64,000 bases of DNA from Rheum nobile (Eukaryota > Streptophyta > Magnoliopsida > Caryophyllales > Polygonaceae), in assembly GCA_027886185.1 (NCBI GenBank), contig WOAB01000719.1, positions 682,001 to 746,000 on the forward strand, in the 5' to 3' direction. A model generated the notes under the pieces. It had not been told where the DNA came from and did no database searches. It saw only the letters and a program-made list of their open reading frames with translations. This document shows, in pieces, positions 60,035-64,000 of this stretch; the stretch's first letter is position 1; every line of letters starts with the position of its first letter. Made by a program: the position numbers and the translations under genes.

Positions 60035-63000
60035 CTAAGCCAGGATATCCTGTGGATTGTGTAAGATGTCGCCAATGCGTGCAGCTGGAACATAAACTGC
60101 ATCCCTTAAAGAGCTGTGTCTCCTGCCGTAGAACAAGTAGACCAGGACTCCTAGGAATAGCCATACTGATACCCGCATCCAAGTCGCAAATCTGCAAGTT
60201 GCAAAAGAAGAAGCAAAGGAGTATGATTGCTTATAAGAGTTATTAGTTTGAATACGTTAATGCCACTTCAAATTTGGTTAGAAAGACAACATGTATTTTT
60301 GAAGGGAAGGGTGACGGATACTCACCCGAGATTTATCAATAGGTAGACGTTGATGAGAATGCAGACGATAGGGAGCAACGGGACGAATGGGCAAATGAAA
60401 CCTGGTAGAGATGAGTTTGAGTGCATTAGCTGAAATCACATGATTAACGGAATTTCATTCATTGATGCCATTATATCTTTTATATGTGGAAAAGGAAACC
60501 AAGTTCAGGAACTATAAACCAGAATCAAAAGTGAACGAAGAAAAGAAAAGGCACATCCATTTCAACTTCTTTTCTACCCGAATTCTAACTTCAATTTTTA
60601 TTGAAAGATATGCATTGCCCAGTGATCTTAATTTCCAAATTTACATCAGTTACATTTTGCAATCATATTATGATGGAAAAATATAGTGGTCATATGAAGG
60701 CAAATAAACTGAAATTCAGTTTATATCCAAATACATGACATCTGAACTCAGCCCACACATTATCAACCAAGATTTAGACCATACCTCCTGTGTGACCAAA
60801 GCTGTGTCTTGCATCATCTTGATCTATACAGCTGAGCACTGCCAGACCACCTAGAAGAAGACAGCCACCGAATCCAGACAACGTATAACGGGTAACACTG
60901 GACAGCAGAACATAAACGCATGCTACATAGTTTAGTATCACCGGATACGGTTAAGGAGGTACTTGGGCCCATATACAGTCACAAGCTCTAAATTGAAAAA
61001 AGCTTATCTACAGCTACTTCTGTGAGAATGAGCAAGGAAGAATCCAAAATTCACCTTGCAATATACACACATGAAGCAGAAGATGTGAGGATAAACACCC
61101 CTATACATGTAAACATTATGGTCCAACCAGCAATTTTTCGCCGCTTCTCATCACTCATTATGTCTGTCAAAAGTTCATTTTGAAATAAGCAAGTAGCAAA
61201 TCAGACAGTGAGCTGAAATCTTTATTCCAAAATGAGTGCGTGGAGGAAATCTTCATGCATCTTTTGATGAAGATAAATAACAATTGTGACAGCTAATAGG
61301 AGATGAGTAATAAACTTACAACTCCCTTCCACTACTTGCTTCACAATCTGAGGAAACTGCACTGGAGAATCCCCTTTGTCAAGCAAAGGTTTCTGGGCGT
61401 CCTTTGAGGCGGCAAGTTCTGAGGTAATGGCATTATATCGTAACGCAACAGCATCAACAGAATCCTGAAGTGATGAGGGAACGGGCACCTCATCCGGTGG
61501 GACATATCTCAGTATCAGTACAGATATTGCCACCATAGTAAATGCAAGTAGTGTACCAACACTGACCTGCATCAGAACGAAAACTAAACAATTTAACATT
61601 GTCTTTCCAGTTTCCAGTATATATTATCAGCTTTCAAACTCAAGAAAATTCTACTTAGCAACTTATCATTGTGAAAGACTTAGCTTGTGAGTTGTGTGTG
61701 TGTCCTCTGTGAAACTGATTTCCTGATTATATCTCTATCAAGTCTTTAGACATGGCTAGCCGACTGAGATTTTTACAGGAACTTACCATGCCAGCCAATT
61801 GTGAAACATCCATGAAAAATGCTAGCACTGCAGCTACTATTCCAGTGGTTACTGTGCTCTTCAGTGGAACTTGAGTTTTTTTGTTAACATCAGAGAAGAA
61901 GGGCGGCAATAGACCATCTCTGGCCATCGCCATCAAGATTCGGGGCTGAAACACAAATATCAAGGATACATAGTAGAGATCCACTAAGACTTGATATCAT
62001 ACGTGCAGCACCAAATGATTAGTATACAGAGATTTAATCAGTCACCTGAGGCAGAATTGAACCCATCAATGTGGAGCAAAGAGCAGTAACAGTCCCAGCT
62101 GTGATAATGTACCTATATATATATAACAAACAAACCATTTCTCAGAATCACCAGCTTGTTCAAGTAGATAGTAATTAGTAAATGCTACAATTTAGAGCAA
62201 CTTACGCAGCCCAATGCATTCCACGGGAAGCAAAAGCAGAAGATATGGGCGTGTCAGGATCCATAGCATAATAGGGCACTAGACCAACAATGACGATTGA
62301 AACCAGCATGTATAAAGCACAACATATGGATAGTGCATATGCAATTCCAAGGGGAAGATCTCTTTGTGGATTCTTCACCTGTATAAAGCACAACATCAGG
62401 AAGAAAACCTAACAGGAAAAGTCTCAACTCCTGGAGTGAAGACTATTTTATATGCAGTTATGATTTTATTTTATTTTGAAAACTTGATTTTACCTCCTCG
62501 GCTGTGCTTGCTACTGAGTCAAAACCAATGTAAGCAAAGAAGACTGTTGCAGAGCCAGCAAGCATCCCATCAACGCCAAACGGGAAATATCTGTTAAATC
62601 CAGAAAGATATAAGTAAAGGGTAAAATAACAGTCAAAACTAGTCATTCAGCAATAATCATCGAAAAGCTATTGATGAATTACCCTGTAGAAAGTTCATAT
62701 CCGGCCCATCCAGTTTTGAAACCCAAATATCCTCCAGCAATGATGACAAAAATCATGGCACAGACATTTGCTATGGTGACAACTCCTTGCACAAGAGTAC
62801 TCTGTAGATTTCTATTTATTTGTACCACCAAAGTGAATGGATTTGAAATATAAGATTGAGAGATCTGTCAAAGAATAAACGAAAATACCTCCTTGATTCC
62901 GACACATAGAAGCCCAGTAACTACCAGAACAAGGACAGCAGCACAAGGATCCACCACTACGTCAAGACCAGGAATATAGTGACGTGCCAGAAAAGATGGC

Positions 63001-63906
63001 AAACTGTTCTGGCCTCCAAAAAGCATCGCCTGCATACATAGAAGGAGATAGGAGAATACGAGTAAATCCGACAAATATCAAAACGATGCTTCTTGTGTGC
63101 ATAATAGCATCTAACAGATGCCCGGCAGCACTACGACTACGAGCAATGAACAAACTCCATAGAAAATGACAGTTACTAGAAATACATATCATGCTGAAAG
63201 TAAGACCCTAACATCAAGATCAAATGCTCATAGCATGCATGAAAACTTTGATTTAATCCCGACAAGATAACAAAACACCTAATAAGGAAATATGCCCACA
63301 CCAGATTCGGGGATATGCCTCGAGCCACCGCAGAACCACCAATGGTATATTCCAAAATTAAAGCCCAGCCTATTATCCATGCAACACTGGGAAATTCACA
63401 AAAAATGAGTCAGTTAATGGAGCGTGACAAGAGAGAAAGAATTAGCAAAGAAGAGAACAAAAAAGTACCTCTCCCCAACACATATATAGGAATAATGGTA
63501 GGCACTCCCTGCAGAAGGGCACCTGCTTGCAAGTTCAGCATAGCAGAAGGCAGAGAGCGCAGCTGCTACCCCAGCAATCAAGAAAGAAAAGGCAAGGGCT
63601 GGCCCTGAATGCTCTCTTGCCACTGTGCCCACAAGAATATAGACACCTGCTCCGATTGTGGACCCAACTCCTGGTGCATCGAAATTCAAAGCACTTGTAA
63701 GGAGCAATAACACAATTAAGCACACACAGGATCCAGGTAGCCTCACCAATGGCAATAAGATGGGGAACAGATAAGGCTTTGGCCAGTTCATGGTGGCTGC
63801 TTGAACTTGAACTTGCAGAATCCACTTGTTTCCTCCTCACCAAGCTTCTCAAACACCTGTCAATATTTACACCAAACTCACATCTGTCTAAGCCCGAAAC
63901 ACCCAT
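60035..63906 (-). CDS. CAT2: Cationic amino acid transporter, CAT2 clade (vacuolar)
   Basis: Fourteen exons join in phase to 634 codons (Arabidopsis CAT2 has 635): 63747-63906, 63469-63670, 63302-63386, 62889-63029, 62683-62801, 62494-62590, 62206-62378, 62046-62112, 61787-61945, 61320-61566, 61055-61163, 60785-60897, 60326-60401, 60035-60191. The start MGVSGLDRC (63906) is the first ATG of the frame; upstream codons lack ATG. Conserved blocks are RRKQVDS (24-30), GSTIGAGVYILVGTVAREH, CPSAGSAYHYSYICVGE, FIGFDSVASTAEE-like FAYIGFDSVASTAEE, MAMARDGLLP, and GFICPFVPLLPIVCILIN near the C-terminus. The family is an APC-superfamily permease with about 14 membrane spans; CAT2-clade members act at the tonoplast in amino-acid export or storage. 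All introns are GT-AG and no disruption was seen. CAT3/CAT4 membership is less likely. Confidence 0.95.
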
Positions 63907-64000
63907 CTCTAAGTATGCTTGTCTAACTCTATACAAACAAGCAAGAATCTTGGACTCCAATTCTTACTGCTCCTAAGAAAAACATCCCGAAAACTAATGG
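63907..64000 (-). other. 5' UTR / upstream start of the CAT2 gene
   Basis: Open leader sequence upstream of the start codon; the window ends before the promoter. Confidence 0.5.

Overview
This is a eudicot plant nuclear window: intron-rich host genes with GT-AG splice sites, and layers of nested plant transposable elements. I could not fix the genus. Two host genes look intact, both on the minus strand. RFC3 (replication factor C subunit 3, 11 exons, 354 codons) lies at 8981-12997. A vacuolar-type cationic amino acid transporter of the CAT2 clade (14 exons, 634 codons) lies at 60035-63906. Almost everything else is transposon.

Layout. 1-2955 is the end of a CACTA transposon that carries a captured GPAT9 exon and a 5'-exon-like stretch. 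2956-4997 is a ~43-bp tandem array split by a Helitron. 5055-8292 is a plant-mobile-domain (PMD) gene killed by three in-frame TGA codons, with near-perfect palindromes just upstream. RFC3 follows. A 7.1-kb L1-type LINE (13227-20337, itself holding a hAT-type MITE) landed about 230 bp upstream of the RFC3 start, in its promoter. 20805-36920 holds two copies of a TIR-bounded, TA-inserted element family with a built-in CT microsatellite. A Ty3/gypsy chromovirus of Tekay type (21108-31859) sits inside copy 1, and a solo LTR (33818-36351) sits inside copy 2.

36921-49555 is a gag-only LTR element (TR-GAG type) whose 3' LTR contains two more solo LTRs. 49569-56296 holds three more copies of the TIR element plus a truncated LINE. 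56771-59367 is a short LTR element with a gag remnant. CAT2 closes the window.

The most notable patterns are these. (a) Short CG-rich palindrome arrays lie on both sides of the TATA box in LTRs of several elements, homogeneous within an LTR but different between families. (b) The Tekay-like element has an extra ORF before gag, starting MGTCFS and highly acidic further on. (c) The same in-frame TAG is present in gag of two distinct elements. (d) The TIR family carries a microsatellite and a captured gene start. (e) Nearly all nonsense changes in the dead genes fit C-to-T or G-to-A decay of methylated DNA. I found no convincing new host biochemical system; the novelty candidates are all in transposon biology.
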